Position numbers and translations under genes: made by a program
Source: Karalla daura
Lineage: Eukaryota > Chordata > Actinopteri > Chaetodontiformes > Leiognathidae
Reading direction: 5' to 3'
DNA: 64,000 nt
Assembly (NCBI GenBank): GCA_029224185.1
Contig: CM055191.1
Coordinates: forward strand, 19,729,760 to 19,793,759
The notes under the pieces: generated by a model
The model's database searches: none
Told to the model about the DNA's origin: nothing
Seen by the model: only the letters and a program-made list of their open reading frames with translations
Part shown: piece after piece, positions 62,791 through 64,000 of the stretch
Numbering within the stretch: the first letter of the stretch is position 1
Layout: each line of letters opens with the position of its first letter

Positions 62791-63813
62791 GTAAAACTTG
62801 TGAATAAGGTCATTGACTTCAGCTTCACGCATACACCAGGGACAAGGTTTCCTTTATGTGTTTGAACTGTGTAATCATTTGCTGTCATTACGTAAGCATA
62901 AGTGGCGGCACACAGTGAGGTGCACACTGATTCATGGCACCTCTCCCTGTCCAATAGCAAGCAATGACATGGAGTTTTGGCTCCTACTGATTTTAAGACG
63001 TGGCGTGACTTCTCGCAAAGCAATGGTCAGAGCAGCCATGTCATTTCCAGCATATGTCTGTAAGACTATGAAATTAACTTGCAATTTCTCCTTTTCATAA
63101 AAACTAGCTTAGTGGTTTGGTTTCTTCTTAATTTGTTTTATCTGAAAAAAATCTTGGACCACTCTAACCGATTGAGAATGAATCATAATTAGAATCTACT
63201 GTAAAAATAAAGTGCAGCCCCTTCATTTTAAACTTTAAGCTTTTCAATGTGGGGTGATGCTATCTTCTCAAGCCTATTATTTGAGCTTTCAATAACCCTC
63301 AAGCAGTTTTTTTTGCAGTAAATGAATACACATTTTTGCATGTGCTTCCTCTGCCGCGTTGAATGCACCCTTAAGCTGCAAAGCTGGGAGTCAAATCTGC
63401 TGCTGCAAAAGTTCGCCCTGACGAGCAGCAGTGCATGCTGACTCAATTAGTATAGAGCAGAGCCATCGCCTCTCACTATTGTACTTGGCCAACACTAAAA
63501 GAGCACACGTCAGTCTCACCAGCAGCACAGCACAGAGCTTCTTTCTCTGTGCTCCACTGTCATAACACGCTGCTGACATTTTGGTTTACTCAAGGTGGGG
63601 ATCCAGCATTGGTGCACACGTCCTCAAGGTCGAGAGTCACTTTGACATAAATGTTGCTCATTCAAGATGAAAGTGCACTTAACCCAACGGTTACAAGGCT
63701 ATTTGTCGATGTTCATGTGGCACAAAGCAAAAACCGAACCCTGAGAACATGTTTGCCCCAGTTACAGATTCAGGCTGGTGGTCCATGCTCATCTGACACA
63801 CACACAACCCCCC

Positions 63814-63867
<54 letters not shown>

Positions 63868-64000
63868 TACACATGTCGCATCAGATGCTGTTTGCGCCAC
63901 AGCTGTTTTGTAAATAGATGTTGTCAGCACATCCTGGTCTGCTCAATGTCAAACACACTTGACAGCTGTTGGCCAACGTGGTGCTAGAAACAGGCTTGTC
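62791..64000 (+). other. nfatc1 intron 3, incomplete at window end
   Basis: Noncoding sequence follows donor GTAAAA. It holds a C(23)-(CA)n compound microsatellite at 63801-63870 and no recognisable exon. The next exon, expected to start at LHGYLEN, is not in the window. Confidence 0.75.
63801..63870 (+). repeat. C23-(CA)n compound microsatellite in intron 3
   Basis: A run of 23 C (63808-63830) is flanked by a few CA units on the left and about 16 on the right. Proline/threonine-rich frames across it are repeat translation. Confidence 0.95.

Noticed and set aside
1..64000. CRISPR arrays, operons, phage or bacterial elements
   Set aside because: Spliced vertebrate gene structure, microsatellites and CpG island show animal nuclear DNA; none of these features is present.

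Overview
The window is vertebrate nuclear DNA, almost certainly from a ray-finned (teleost) fish. The one gene I can identify is nfatc1 (nuclear factor of activated T cells, cytoplasmic 1). Its compact introns of about 3.2 and 1.9 kb, the dense CA/GT/GA microsatellites, and a decayed copy of an interspersed repeat that is very common in teleosts all fit a fish. I cannot name the species.

Layout. Positions 1 to about 55,820 form a gene desert. I found no exon I could support on either strand; the short open frames there have no family resemblance. It holds microsatellites, homopolymer runs, one fuller (6417-6775) and one short (5375-5432) copy of the teleost repeat, and several blocks of repeat-free, TAAT-rich sequence that look like candidate conserved noncoding elements. 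From about 55,860 the sequence changes sharply into a CpG-rich island that is the first promoter (P1) and 5' leader of nfatc1.

nfatc1 lies on the plus strand and is cut by the right edge of the window. Visible coding parts are first exon alpha (56376-56484), an alternative first exon beta (58360-58444) with its own presumed promoter P2, shared exon 2 (59648-60749) and exon 3 (62631-62790). Both first exons end in the same splice phase and join exon 2 in frame. The alpha form gives 457 residues inside the window. These carry a calcineurin-docking PRIEIT motif, a serine-rich region, three SP repeats, two basic nuclear-localisation motifs, a second calcineurin-docking LDVP motif and the first part of the Rel homology DNA-binding domain, including the RAHYETEG recognition loop. 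The rest of the Rel domain, the IPT domain and the C-terminus lie beyond position 64,000.

How it works together. NFATc1 is a calcium-responsive transcription factor: calcineurin docks at PxIxIT and LxVP, dephosphorylates the serine-rich and SP segments, and the protein enters the nucleus. The two-promoter design (an autoregulated P1 giving the short alpha N-terminus, and P2 giving the acidic beta N-terminus) is known from mammals and can be read directly here. No new multi-gene system is visible. The points most worth following are fish-specific changes in the regulatory domain, the polyQ-coding upstream reading frame and CAG tract near P1, a repeated 14-mer in a candidate enhancer, and unusual hairpin- or quadruplex-prone DNA.
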